A stretch of 64,000 nucleotides of DNA from Campylobacter concisus (GTDB lineage Bacteria; Campylobacterota; Campylobacteria; Campylobacterales; Campylobacteraceae), in the NCBI RefSeq assembly GCF_003048615.2, contig NZ_CP049263.1, forward strand, positions 248,001 to 312,000, in the 5' to 3' direction. Positions 8,809 through 17,490 of the stretch are shown one piece after another; within the stretch, counting starts at the first letter, position 1, and each line of letters opens with the position of its first letter. The position numbers were made by a program, and so were the translations under genes. Below the pieces are notes generated by a model that was not told where the DNA came from, ran no database searches, and saw only the letters and a list, made by a program, of their open reading frames with translations.

Positions 8809-8954
8809 GCATGCAGTGCGAAGCACTGAAGCATGCACTTTGAACGTGCGAGTGGTTTTTACTTCGACTTCGTCTCGTAACTGCAAGCAGACGAGGGATT
8901 TAAAAAGGGGGATAAGGGGACGGCCTCGTAACTCGAGTCCCCTTGTCTCCCTTT
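8809..8954. repeat. Repeat element B, copy 2
   Basis: Hairpin GCATGCAGTGC with GCACTGAAGCATGC (8809-8836) is followed by a middle hairpin TCGTCT/AGACGA (8870-8894) and a long imperfect stem between 8903-8921 and 8936-8954 (GGGGGATAAGGGGAC against GTCCCCTTGTCTCCC). Hairpin order and the loop word CTCGTAACTCG resemble copy 1. Confidence 0.65.
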
Positions 8955-8992
8955 TGAATAAAAGTATCACAAATGAATTTTTATATTTTTTT

Positions 8993-9102
8993 AAATTTTA
9001 AAATTCCATTCACTCGCAAGAATTGGCTACTGATTTTAGGTCTCGCAAAGCTTGCCACTAAAATCAGAGCCGAAATTACTCGTTCATGAAATTTTAAAAT
9101 TT
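8993..9102. repeat. Repeat element A, copy 3
   Basis: Differs from copy 1 at one position in 110 bp (GGCTAC instead of GACTAC). Here GGCT also pairs with AGCC outside the central stem, extending the hairpin. It follows element B copy 2 and is followed by a short B-like remnant. Confidence 0.8.
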
Positions 9103-9120
9103 GCTCAAATTTAATAAAAC

Positions 9121-9153
9121 TGCATATAGTGCGAAGCGTCGCCACATGCGCCT
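9121..9153. repeat. Partial element B remnant
   Basis: CTGCATATAGTGCGAAGC followed by GCCACATGCGCC resembles the first hairpin of element B with decay. It ends just before the stop codon of the gene at 9156-9638. Confidence 0.4.
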
Positions 9154-9155
9154 CT

Positions 9156-9638
9156 CTACCTAGCTTCTACCTTTGGCATCTGCAGCATAAAATTTCTAGC
9201 TTCGCTTAAAAGCACCGGCTTAAGTGCATCTGCTGATGTTTGTGGGTCGTAAATTCTCTCATACGAAAGCATCAAAACTCCATCTTTTTTAAGCAAAAAG
9301 TGGATTATTTCTATATTTTTGCTCTTAGCCCCATCTTTTATGAGAGCTAAAATTTGATCATTTTCTTCGCTAAAAAGCACGTTTTTATCTTGCTTAAGAG
9401 CCCTTTTTAGCTCTTCTAGCTCGCTTTTTGTCTTGACATCTTTGTCAAACTTTACCTTAAACGAGGCAAAGTGCTCGTCCATATTTTCATTTTTTAAAAA
9501 GTAAAAGCTCTCGTTTTTAACCACTTGCTTTTTATAAAATGTGCTCCCATCAAATCTAAAACTTTCAACTAAGCTTATCTCGCCTGCCAAAGAAAAGACA
9601 CCAAAAAGCAGCAAAACAAAAAGGCTAAATTTACGCAT
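9156..9638 (-). CDS. Periplasmic protein of unknown function
   Basis: A 160-residue protein with a clear signal peptide (basic MRKF, hydrophobic LFVLLLFGVFSLAG, likely cleavage before EISLVESF). The mature part is charged, mixed alpha/beta in appearance, with a KSELEELKRALKQDK helix near the middle and no cysteines or known motif. No family was recognised. It stands alone on the minus strand, divergent from the antiporter gene. The 3' end abuts the repeat A/B cluster. Confidence 0.7.
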   Translation of the reverse strand: MRKFSLFVLLLFGVFSLAGEISLVESFRFDGSTFYKKQVVKNESFYFLKNENMDEHFASFKVKFDKDVKTKSELEELKRALKQDKNVLFSEENDQILALIKDGAKSKNIEIIHFLLKKDGVLMLSYERIYDPQTSADALKPVLLSEARNFMLQMPKVEAR

Positions 9639-9754
9639 AAAATTTCACTCCAAATTTCTAAAAATAGCCGCCATTTTGCCCAAATTTCGCTTAGCTTAAT
9701 CAAAAAATAACAAAGCTTTTTATACAATCAGGCATTTTTATTTTAAGGATCTTT

Positions 9755-10918
9755 TTGCAGTTACACCAAGCAAGCGAGCTTAGCATCCTTGTCGTTTTGG
9801 CATTTATCGTCTTTGCTTCGCCTTATATTTCTAAAATTTTACGCATCCCAGTCGCGCCTGCTGAGATACTACTTGGAGCGGTTGCTGGCTACATCGGAGT
9901 TGTCGGCGAAAACGAGATGTTTAAGCTCATCAGCGAAGTTGGCTTTTTCTTTTTGATGTTTCTAGCTGGCATGGAGATCGACCTTAGGATGCTAATAAAC
10001 ATCGACCGTAAAATTTTGCGCCTTGGGCTCATCTACCTAGCGCTCATCTACGCTCTAGCCACGGCCTTGACGCTAGGACTTGAGCTTAGCCTGCTTTACA
10101 TCATCATCATCCCGATAATGGCCGTTGGCATGATATTTACGCTATTTAAGGAGTATGGCAAGCAGCAAGAGTGGTTAAATTTAAGCATGCTAATAGCAAC
10201 CATCGGCGAGCTTTTAAGCATCACGCTTCTAACCTTTACCGCTGCTTACTTGCAGTTTGGAGCGAGCATAAATTTATGGCTAACGATTGGATATTTGATC
10301 CTATTTTTGGCTATCAGCGTGCTTAGCTTTAAAATTTTGGACGTGCTTTTTTGGTGGTATCCGGGGCTTAAAGTGGTGCTCATGCCGCACTACGACAAGG
10401 ACGAGAAGGACATCAGGCTTTGCATCGCGGTATTTTTCACGATGATAGCCTTGATGCTCTATCTAAATTTAGAGGTTGCCTTTGGTGCGTTTATCGCAGG
10501 TATGTTTATTACGACATTTTTTGATCACAAAAAGGACTTGCCGCACAAGCTTTCAAGCTTTGGATTTGGCTTTTTGGTGCCGATATTTTTCATCCACATA
10601 GGCTCTACTTTCAAGCTTTCAAGCCTAGGATCTAGCGAAGTGATAAAGGATGCTATTTTTATATTTTTAGCGATGCTTGGCACGAGAGTTGTATCTAGTT
10701 TGCTCTTTTTGGGCAAGCTTGGCTTTAGAGGGATATTTTTATTTTCAGTTTCGCAGTCTATGCCGCTCACTCTTTTGATCGCAGTTGCTACTATCGCACA
10801 CAAATCAGGCGAGATAAGTGACTATTCTTACTCATCTTTCATCCTAGCAAGCCTCGCACAAGCTATAATAGGAGCTATAATCATCAAAATTTTAATGCAA
10901 TCAAAAAGCAAGGAGTAA
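9755..10918 (+). CDS. Cation:proton antiporter (CPA2 family)
   Basis: Inner-membrane exchanger of Na+ or K+ for H+. The 387 residues form about eleven to twelve hydrophobic helices. Family signs are RIPVAPAEILLGAVAGY near the N-terminus, FFFLMFLAGMEID (about residues 69-81), and AFGAFIAGMFI in the second half. The regulatory TrkA-N domain found in KefB/C is absent, so it is the short form. The start is TTG with AAGGAT upstream. Gene order antiporter-gltA-cysQ matches what I recall around C. jejuni Cj1684c-Cj1681c. The transported ion is not readable from sequence. Confidence 0.8.
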   Translation: MQLHQASELSILVVLAFIVFASPYISKILRIPVAPAEILLGAVAGYIGVVGENEMFKLISEVGFFFLMFLAGMEIDLRMLINIDRKILRLGLIYLALIYALATALTLGLELSLLYIIIIPIMAVGMIFTLFKEYGKQQEWLNLSMLIATIGELLSITLLTFTAAYLQFGASINLWLTIGYLILFLAISVLSFKILDVLFWWYPGLKVVLMPHYDKDEKDIRLCIAVFFTMIALMLYLNLEVAFGAFIAGMFITTFFDHKKDLPHKLSSFGFGFLVPIFFIHIGSTFKLSSLGSSEVIKDAIFIFLAMLGTRVVSSLLFLGKLGFRGIFLFSVSQSMPLTLLIAVATIAHKSGEISDYSYSSFILASLAQAIIGAIIIKILMQSKSKE

Positions 10919-10920
10919 AA

Positions 10921-12198
10921 ATGTCATCAAACACAGCCACACTAATCGACAACCGAACTGGCAAGAGCTATGAATTTCCTATCCTAAAAGGCACGATGGG
11001 GCCAGACGTCATCGACATATCGACCTTCTTTAGCGACACTGGGATGTTTACCTTTGACAGGGGCTACACCTCAACTGCGATGTGCCGCTCAGCCATAACC
11101 TACATCGACGGCCTAAAGGGCGAGCTCATGTATAGAGGCTACGACATCGCCTATTTGGCTGAAAATAAGACATTTTTGGACGTTGCCTACCTACTTTTAA
11201 ACAAAGAGCTACCAACTGGCGAGCAATATGCAAGTTTCAAAGATGAGCTTAAAAAAAGGAGCTTCATACACGAGGGGATGATGAAGCTATTTGATGCATT
11301 TCCAGACAAGGCGCACCCTATGGCGATCTTGCAGGCAGCAGTCTCAGCGCTAAGTGCCTTTTACTCAGACCACCTAAATATGGACAAGCCTGAAGAGTAT
11401 CACGAGATGGCTATGAGGATAATCGCCAAGATCCCAACTATAGCGGCCTTTAGCTACCGCTACTCACGCGGTCTTCCTATCATATATCCAAATTTAGATC
11501 GTGGCTTTACTGAAAATTTCCTCTACATGATGAGGGGCTATCCATACGAGCACGTCGATCTTAAGCCAATCGAGATCAAGGCGCTTGATACGGTCTTTAT
11601 GCTGCACGCTGACCACGAGCAAAACGCCTCGACTACGACTGTTAGGACAGTTGGCTCTACGCACGCGCACCCATACGCATGTATAAGTGCAGGCATCGGC
11701 GCTCTTTGGGGCTGGGCTCATGGCGGAGCAAACGAGGGCGTTATCCGCCAGCTTGAAGAGATCGGCTCGGTCGCAAACGTCGATAAATACATCGCTAGAG
11801 CAAAGGATAAGAACGATCCATTTAGACTAATGGGCTTTGGCCACAGGGTCTATAAAAATTTTGACCCTCGCGCAAAGGTGCTTAAAAAGATGAGAGATCA
11901 GCTGATGGACGAGATCGGCATTAGCTCAGAGCTCATAAAGATCGCCAACCGCATCGAAGAGATCGCGCTAAATGACGACTACTTTGTAAGTAGAAATTTA
12001 TATCCAAATGTTGATTTTCACTCAGGGCTCATTTTAAAGGCGCTTGGCATACCAAATAATATGTTTGCCGTCATTTTCGTGATCGGCAGGACGCCAGGCT
12101 GGATCAGCCAGTGGATCGAGCTAAAAGAGCAAGAGAGTATAAAGATCGTCCGCCCAAGACAGCTCTACGTCGGAGAGACAAACAGAACACCAAAATGA
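10921..12198 (+). CDS. gltA: Citrate synthase
   Basis: Condenses oxaloacetate and acetyl-CoA to start the TCA cycle. The 425-residue type II (hexameric) form has catalytic His232 in LHADHEQNAST and His308 in MGFGHRVYKNFDPRA, with the catalytic Asp expected in the C-terminal YPNVDFHSG segment. The C-terminal RPRQLYVGE tail is typical. It starts 2 bp after the antiporter stop and overlaps cysQ by 4 bp, so the three genes are probably one transcript. Confidence 0.97.
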   Translation: MSSNTATLIDNRTGKSYEFPILKGTMGPDVIDISTFFSDTGMFTFDRGYTSTAMCRSAITYIDGLKGELMYRGYDIAYLAENKTFLDVAYLLLNKELPTGEQYASFKDELKKRSFIHEGMMKLFDAFPDKAHPMAILQAAVSALSAFYSDHLNMDKPEEYHEMAMRIIAKIPTIAAFSYRYSRGLPIIYPNLDRGFTENFLYMMRGYPYEHVDLKPIEIKALDTVFMLHADHEQNASTTTVRTVGSTHAHPYACISAGIGALWGWAHGGANEGVIRQLEEIGSVANVDKYIARAKDKNDPFRLMGFGHRVYKNFDPRAKVLKKMRDQLMDEIGISSELIKIANRIEEIALNDDYFVSRNLYPNVDFHSGLILKALGIPNNMFAVIFVIGRTPGWISQWIELKEQESIKIVRPRQLYVGETNRTPK

Positions 12199-12998
12199 GC
12201 GAGCTTTTAAATTTAGCCATCAAGGCAGCCATCAGCGCTGGGGGTGAGATAATGAAATTTTACTCATCTAATGGCCAGGCGCTTAAAGTCTGCCTAAAAG
12301 ATGACAGCTCGCCGCTAACTAGCGCTGATATAGCGGCAAATGAGGTGATACTAAAAGAGCTAAGCAAAAGCGGGATAAAAATTTGCTCTGAAGAGAGCAT
12401 CTTGCAAGATAGCGATAAAGATGAGTTTTGGCTAGTTGATCCCCTTGATGGCACGAAAGAATTTTTAGCTAGAAATGGCGAATTTTGTGTTTGTATAGCG
12501 CTTATAAAAGAGGCTAGACCGGTGCTTGGCGTCATTTTTATCCCAGTTAGTAAAGAGCTTTTTTACGCTGATGAAAACGGCGCTTTTAAAGAAATTTTAG
12601 GCACAAATGATGAGGTCGTAGAAAAACAAGATCTAAATGAAAAAGCTAAAAGCTTAAATAGCTTCATCTTTTCAAGCAGAAGAGGCGAGACGAAGAAGGT
12701 TGAACTTGTAAGAGATAGTTTAAATTTAGAGCAAAAATGCATCGGATCTGCCATTAAATTTTGCCGTTTAGCCGAGCTTGGCGGGATATATGTGAGATTT
12801 AGCCCAAGCTATCTTTGGGACAATGCTGCAGGTGAGGCGGTAGTGAAATTTAGCGGTGGCAAGGTCTTAAACGCTAGCGACAGATGCGAGCCAAGCTACA
12901 AGCTAGCGGATCTAAAAAGCCCATTTTACGTAGCTTTTGGCAAAAATGCTTTGAGCTTAGAGGATGAAGTTTTTAAGCTTATAGAGCAGGGCAGATAA
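12195..12998 (+). CDS. cysQ: 3'(2'),5'-bisphosphate nucleotidase CysQ
   Basis: Removes the 3'-phosphate from PAP/PAPS, clearing an inhibitor made during sulfate assimilation. This start gives 267 residues and overlaps the gltA stop as ATGA; a longer reading frame exists upstream but would overlap gltA by 88 bp. Metal-binding motifs of the inositol-monophosphatase fold are present: SEE (65-67), DPLDGTKEF (82-90) and WDNAAGEAV near the end. The order gltA-cysQ is that recalled in C. jejuni. It ends 2 bp from the stop of the convergent lipoprotein gene. Confidence 0.9.
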   Translation: MSELLNLAIKAAISAGGEIMKFYSSNGQALKVCLKDDSSPLTSADIAANEVILKELSKSGIKICSEESILQDSDKDEFWLVDPLDGTKEFLARNGEFCVCIALIKEARPVLGVIFIPVSKELFYADENGAFKEILGTNDEVVEKQDLNEKAKSLNSFIFSSRRGETKKVELVRDSLNLEQKCIGSAIKFCRLAELGGIYVRFSPSYLWDNAAGEAVVKFSGGKVLNASDRCEPSYKLADLKSPFYVAFGKNALSLEDEVFKLIEQGR

Positions 12999-13000
12999 GG

Positions 13001-13465
13001 CTACTTGCACATTATCTCACCACTCATCTTTAAAAATGCGCTCTCGTTTTGCTCTAAAAATTTATTTGCCGCTTCTAAATCTTGAAATTTATCTTTTAGT
13101 CTGATCACTAAAGTGCCACATTTTAGCTCTCTAGCTCGCTCCAAACTAGCATCAAAGCTTTGCGTTAGATCATTTATGCTTTTTATCAAAAGATCGTTTT
13201 TACCTAGCTCTTTTACGCTAAATTTGGCGTGTCTCTCAGCTCTTACTACGCCAAGATAGTTTGCGACTTTAGCATTGCTTATATAGATGAAAACTCCCTC
13301 ACGCAAGTTGCTGCTAAATGCCACTGCATCATCTTGCTCAAGTATCTTTGCAAGCTCTTCGCCACCATAGTCTAGGCTGCTTTTAAGATTTAGATTTTTC
13401 ACGCTTGGCTTGCTAGCACAACCTGCTAGAAATATACAAAATATAAGAGCAAGAATTTTTTTCAT
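13001..13465 (-). CDS. Small lipoprotein of unknown function
   Basis: The start at 13465 (MKKILALIFCIFLAGC) has GAGGAAA 7 nt upstream; a TTG 15 bp earlier is less likely. The lipobox LAGC puts the lipidated Cys at residue 16 of 154. The mature protein is charged with predicted helices and one more Cys pair (C near the middle and C at the C-terminus, EIMCK) that could form a disulfide. No family was recognised. It starts 1 bp after the methyltransferase stop and so is the third gene of the peroxiredoxin-methyltransferase operon. Confidence 0.72.
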   Translation of the reverse strand: MKKILALIFCIFLAGCASKPSVKNLNLKSSLDYGGEELAKILEQDDAVAFSSNLREGVFIYISNAKVANYLGVVRAERHAKFSVKELGKNDLLIKSINDLTQSFDASLERARELKCGTLVIRLKDKFQDLEAANKFLEQNESAFLKMSGEIMCK

Positions 13466-13466
13466 T

Positions 13467-15023
13467 TTAAATTTCCTCAAGCAAATAGAGCATGCTAGCT
13501 ATCTTTGCTGTGCCTACGATGTAGCCCTTTAAGTGAGTGACTAGTTTTTCGTTTTTAAGCTCTTTGCCATTTTTATCAGATATTTTTATGCTGTTTTCTT
13601 TTACAAATTTTAAACTCTTAGCAGCTATTTCTTCTAAAGTATTTTTGCCATCAAGTAGTAAAAATATATAGTAATCAAGCCTGTCAAGACGTTCTGTGAG
13701 ACCAAATTTGTTTGCAAAGGTAATGTCTGCGTTATCTTTATGGTTTAAAAAGTACTTTATATAGCCAGTTAAATTTGCCTTTAGCCTTGAGTGATTTGGA
13801 GCGTACTCTATATCTTTTAGCTCATCTTTTACGATCATTGCGCTTGCTGAGTTAGTTAAAAGCCTTACAAAAGCGCTATAAACCATGAGTTTATCTTCTG
13901 GCAAAATCTCTAAAATTTGAGAGAGATTTATGCTAGCTGGATACATCCTATAAAAGACCTCACAAAGCCAAGATATATCTTGAGGCATAAGAGAAAATTT
14001 ATCATGCCAGCCATCATCTTTTTTTACAAAGTCGGCCACGACGTGAATTTTATTTACATCGCTTGGTCCTATTTGTTTATTAGCCACGCTCTCATAAGCT
14101 TTAGCATGCACGATGAGACTTTGCCTAAAGACCTTGTTGCTAACTATATCTAAAAACTGCTCTAGATCGATCCTATCTTTAAATTTCTTATCTTTATAGT
14201 TATCTACATGCTCTATACCAAGATCTGGTACAAAAAGGTCTTCAAGTCCATATTCGCAAAGATAGGCAAGATCGTTTTTAGCTAGCATGGCGTTAAAGTC
14301 TTTAAAGTAAAATGGATCGTTTATCTCTTCTAAAAACTCATGAGCTATATAAAAATCATCCTTTTCAAGCACGTTATCTATCCAGTGAAGCAGCAACTTT
14401 GCAGGGATTTTATCTTCATAATTTTCTCCAAGCTTTGTTAGCAAGACCTCTTTATATACTAAAAGCGCCTCTTTAGCAGCTTTTAGCCTCTCTTCTGTGC
14501 TATCTTTATCTTTTGCGGCAAGTAGCATGAGATCACGCACGACATCTTTTATCTTCCAGCCTGGGTATGTGTTATAAGAGATAAACGCCACGCCGTTTTG
14601 ACTTAAATTTTCTCTTACGACCTTTAAAATAGCATCTTTCACAAAGTCAGGCACCCAGCTAAAGACGCCGTGAGCGATGATATAGTCAAATTTCTCATCA
14701 CTTTTAAACTCGCAGATATCGCCGTGAATTAGCTCTAAATTTTGTAGTCCTATTTCTTTAACGATCTCTTTACCACGCCTTATTTGCTCGCCGCTAAGAT
14801 CGATGCCAACTACTCTTGCATTCTCGTTATTTACGGCAAATGGGATCAAATTTCCACCAAAACTGCAACCTATCTCCAAAACTTTTGCATTTTTGCAAGG
14901 CGGTGGATTGATACCAAGAAGTGTGGCGCAAGCCTCTAGTTTATAGGGCGATGACTGCGCAAATGCCGCTGATTTATATGTTAGCTCGTCATAAGACTTT
15001 TCGATCTTGCTATTTTTGTCCAT
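13467..15023 (-). CDS. SAM-dependent methyltransferase with regulatory domain
   Basis: The N-terminal half is a class I Rossmann methyltransferase: motif I LEIGCSFGG (49-57), VVGIDLS for motif II, and HGDICEF/YIIAHGVFSWVP following. FISYNTYPGW near residue 150 is a hallmark of proteins carrying the methyltransferase regulatory domain (PF10119 type), and the following 300 residues fit that domain. Related proteins in Rickettsia methylate outer-membrane protein lysines, but the substrate here is unknown. It is the middle gene of a three-gene operon after a peroxiredoxin-like gene. Confidence 0.78.
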   Translation of the reverse strand: MDKNSKIEKSYDELTYKSAAFAQSSPYKLEACATLLGINPPPCKNAKVLEIGCSFGGNLIPFAVNNENARVVGIDLSGEQIRRGKEIVKEIGLQNLELIHGDICEFKSDEKFDYIIAHGVFSWVPDFVKDAILKVVRENLSQNGVAFISYNTYPGWKIKDVVRDLMLLAAKDKDSTEERLKAAKEALLVYKEVLLTKLGENYEDKIPAKLLLHWIDNVLEKDDFYIAHEFLEEINDPFYFKDFNAMLAKNDLAYLCEYGLEDLFVPDLGIEHVDNYKDKKFKDRIDLEQFLDIVSNKVFRQSLIVHAKAYESVANKQIGPSDVNKIHVVADFVKKDDGWHDKFSLMPQDISWLCEVFYRMYPASINLSQILEILPEDKLMVYSAFVRLLTNSASAMIVKDELKDIEYAPNHSRLKANLTGYIKYFLNHKDNADITFANKFGLTERLDRLDYYIFLLLDGKNTLEEIAAKSLKFVKENSIKISDKNGKELKNEKLVTHLKGYIVGTAKIASMLYLLEEI

Positions 15024-15032
15024 CTTCTATCC

Positions 15033-15530
15033 TTAGTAGTCTTCGTTTTTTATCTTCTCCAACATATTTTTAGCGTCGTTTTCAGGTTCATCAACTATAT
15101 ATGCGCGCCTTATATTGCCACCTTTTATGATAAGTGTTTGACGAAAGTAAAATTTATGCCCATTTGAAGCTGCAAATACAGGCAATTCAAGCGCGCGCTC
15201 TAGCATAAACTCGCTATCATTTAAAAACATCACGCCAGTTGCGGTCTCTTCTTCAAATTTCTTCTGAGCTGCGATATCTTGGGAGCCAATAGCTACTACC
15301 ATAAAGCCAAGATCGTTAAATTCTTTAAGAAGTTTTTTGTAGTTTATCGCTTGTTTGGTGCAGCCTTTCATGCCAGCAGTTTTTTGTAGCTGTTCGCTTA
15401 AAAGCTCGAAGTCCTCGCCTATCTTTGGATAGATAAAAACTACGCAGTCGTGGGTCCTTGCAAAGGCTGAAAAGTCAAATTTTTTACCGTCTAAAGTCCT
15501 TAAATAGATGCTTGTAGGCACTTTTATCAT
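15033..15530 (-). CDS. Peroxiredoxin-like thioredoxin-fold protein
   Basis: A 165-residue protein of the AhpC/TSA-Bcp type. After an N-terminal strand pair it has VVFIYPKIGE in place of the usual FYP(K/R)ADTPGC, then GMKGCTKQAINYKKL with Cys57 as the candidate peroxidatic cysteine, and a redoxin-like core (VVAIGSQD, FLNDSEFMLERAL, RQTLIIKGG). The region around the Cys is spaced differently from standard Bcp, so it is a divergent member. A 9-bp gap separates it from the methyltransferase it leads. It probably reduces peroxides in the cytoplasm. Confidence 0.72.
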   Translation of the reverse strand: MIKVPTSIYLRTLDGKKFDFSAFARTHDCVVFIYPKIGEDFELLSEQLQKTAGMKGCTKQAINYKKLLKEFNDLGFMVVAIGSQDIAAQKKFEEETATGVMFLNDSEFMLERALELPVFAASNGHKFYFRQTLIIKGGNIRRAYIVDEPENDAKNMLEKIKNEDY

Positions 15531-15566
15531 GTTTTGTCCTTTAAAAATTTTATCTATTATATATCT

Positions 15567-16244
15567 TTAAGCTTTTTTTGAATTTAAGAGATAGACGACA
15601 AAAAGAACGAAAAAGCTAATTATTAGCATCAAAAGAGCGTAAATGTGAGCTTTGGTATAGTCAAGCATCTCAACTGCTTCAAATATCGCGATACTAGCGA
15701 CCTTGCTCTCGCCAGCCACGCTACCACCTATCATCAAAACCACGCCAAACTCGCCCATCGTATGAGCGAAGCTAACAACGATCGCGGTTAGTAAATTTGA
15801 TCTGATACTTGGCAAGATCACTCTAAAAATGGTCGTGAGCTTGCTTTTGCCAAGGCTGTAGCTCGCCTCAAAAAGGCTCTTTTTTAGACTATTTAGCCCA
15901 GCATAAATGGGCCCAAACATAAATGGCAGCGAGTAGATGCAGCTTGCCACAACAAGGCCAGTGAAGTTAAAAACTAGCCTCACGCCAAAGAGCTCTTCGA
16001 TAAATTTACCAAAGGCCGAGTAAGGCGAGAGAAAAATGAGCAGATAAAAGCCAAGAACGCTTGGCGGCAGCACCAAAGGCAGCGAGATGATGGACTCTAA
16101 AAACGCCTTGCCAAAGAATTTCTTTTGCGACATAAAGTAAGCAAGCCCTACGCAGAAGAAAAATAGGATAAAGGTCGTGATAAAAGAGAGCTTTAGCGAG
16201 AGCCAAAATGGCTCGTAATCAATATTTGCTAGCTCACTCATCAT
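15567..16244 (-). CDS. modB: Molybdate ABC transporter permease ModB
   Basis: Inner-membrane channel subunit of the molybdate importer. The 225 residues contain five to six hydrophobic helices and the ATPase-contacting EAA loop EASYSLGKSKLTTIFRVILP, with PPSVLGFYLL and AHTMGEFGVVLMIGG typical of ModB. It overlaps modC by 4 bp and is last in the operon modE-modA-TOBE gene-modC-modB. A paralogous permease lies at 23709-24368. Confidence 0.92.
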   Translation of the reverse strand: MMSELANIDYEPFWLSLKLSFITTFILFFFCVGLAYFMSQKKFFGKAFLESIISLPLVLPPSVLGFYLLIFLSPYSAFGKFIEELFGVRLVFNFTGLVVASCIYSLPFMFGPIYAGLNSLKKSLFEASYSLGKSKLTTIFRVILPSIRSNLLTAIVVSFAHTMGEFGVVLMIGGSVAGESKVASIAIFEAVEMLDYTKAHIYALLMLIISFFVLFVVYLLNSKKA

Positions 16245-17098
16245 GCTTTTACCAAATTTACGCCAAAGGCTTTTGTGCTAACCACCACCGTGTCGCCAGC
16301 TCTTAGTCCACTAGCTTCTGCGCTACTTAGCACGACCTCGCAAATTTGGCGGTTTATTAGCACGCTTGCTACAAAAATGGCGTCACACTTTTTGATCTCC
16401 AAAACCTTAGCGTTAAATGCAAATTTCTGCGATCCAGCACTTTTTAAAAATATCTCGCTCGCACTGCCAGACCTTGAAATTTTGCCATTTTCAAGGACAA
16501 AAACCTTGCTACAAAGCTTGTAAATTTCAGCTATGTCGTGACTTACTAAGATAACACTCATCTTAAACTCATCGTGAAGCGCTAGCAAATAGTCTTGCAG
16601 CTTCTCGCGCATAGCGTTATCTAGGGCACTTAGTGGCTCATCAAGTAGTAAAATTTCAGGCTTTCTCATCACCGCACGAGCAAGTGCTACGCGCTGCTTT
16701 TGACCGCCTGAAAGTTCGCCTATCTTGGCGTTTTTTAGGCTCTTTAGCTCGCAAATTTCAAGTAGTTTGTTTGCTAAATTTTCATCATTATTTGCAAAGA
16801 GTAAATTTTTAAAGACGTTCATATTTTCAAAAAGTGCATAGTCTTGAAATAAAAAGCCGATATTTCGCTTTTGCGGGGCTAAATTTGTCTTTTCGTCAAA
16901 AAAGATCTTATCTCCAACCTTTATCACGCCACTTTGTGGGGCTTCAAAGCCAGCGATAAGTCTTAAAATCGTCGTTTTACCTCCACCACTTGCTCCATAA
17001 AGTGCGACAAACTCGCCACTTTCAAAGGCAAGCTCGGCCTCAAGCATAAATTTACCGCCACCGCCATTTAGCTCTTTTTTGCAAGAAATTTCTATCAT
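16241..17098 (-). CDS. modC: Molybdate ABC transporter ATPase ModC
   Basis: Cytoplasmic ATPase driving molybdate import. The 285 residues carry Walker A GASGGGKT (35-42), signature LSGGQKQRVALARA, Walker B ILLLDEP, the SALD D-loop and the H-loop VSHD. A single C-terminal TOBE-type domain (about residues 220-285) would bind oxyanion and tune activity. It starts 2 bp after the small TOBE gene. It is the only molybdate-type ATPase in the window, although two permease/binding-protein sets occur. Confidence 0.93.
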   Translation of the reverse strand: MIEISCKKELNGGGGKFMLEAELAFESGEFVALYGASGGGKTTILRLIAGFEAPQSGVIKVGDKIFFDEKTNLAPQKRNIGFLFQDYALFENMNVFKNLLFANNDENLANKLLEICELKSLKNAKIGELSGGQKQRVALARAVMRKPEILLLDEPLSALDNAMREKLQDYLLALHDEFKMSVILVSHDIAEIYKLCSKVFVLENGKISRSGSASEIFLKSAGSQKFAFNAKVLEIKKCDAIFVASVLINRQICEVVLSSAEASGLRAGDTVVVSTKAFGVNLVKA

Positions 17099-17100
17099 TT

Positions 17101-17490
17101 TTAAGCGCTTACGTGGATACTTGTTGATTTAACGTAGGCAAATACCTGCCCGCCTACCGCTAAATTTAGCCCTTTTAGAGCGTGATCTGAGATGATAGCC
17201 TCAAAGCAAAACTGCTCACACTTTAGGCCAACTATGCTTAAAATTTCACCGCGATTTATGCCAGCGACCTCGCATTTTAGCTCATTTTCAAGCGAACTAG
17301 CCTCAAGTCTAAGCTTTGATAGGACGACGTCTGAGCTTTTGAAATTTAAGCTCACCTCATCATTTAGAGCAAATTTGCTAGCCTCATTTAAGGCTAGCAT
17401 ATATAAATTTGTCCCTAAATTTAAGCACTCAAGCCCAAAAAAGCTGACGCCATCTTTAGATGAAATTTGAATGATCTTTGCTCTTATCAT
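17101..17490 (-). CDS. TOBE/Mop-domain molybdate-binding protein
   Basis: A 129-residue cytoplasmic protein made of two Mop/TOBE-like repeats. The second shows the pattern CEVAGINRGEILSIVGLKCE followed by FEAIISDHALKGLNLAVGGQVFAYVKSTSIHV, matching the repeats at the C-terminus of ModE. Such proteins bind molybdate or tungstate as storage or buffer. It overlaps modA by 4 bp and precedes modC by 2 bp. C. jejuni is recalled to have an equivalent gene in the same place between modA and modC. Confidence 0.8.
   Translation of the reverse strand: MIRAKIIQISSKDGVSFFGLECLNLGTNLYMLALNEASKFALNDEVSLNFKSSDVVLSKLRLEASSLENELKCEVAGINRGEILSIVGLKCEQFCFEAIISDHALKGLNLAVGGQVFAYVKSTSIHVSA

Noticed and set aside
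12111-12194. Upstream extension of cysQ inside gltA
   Set aside because: The ATG at 12195 overlaps the gltA stop in the usual ATGA fashion and starts at the conserved family N-terminus.
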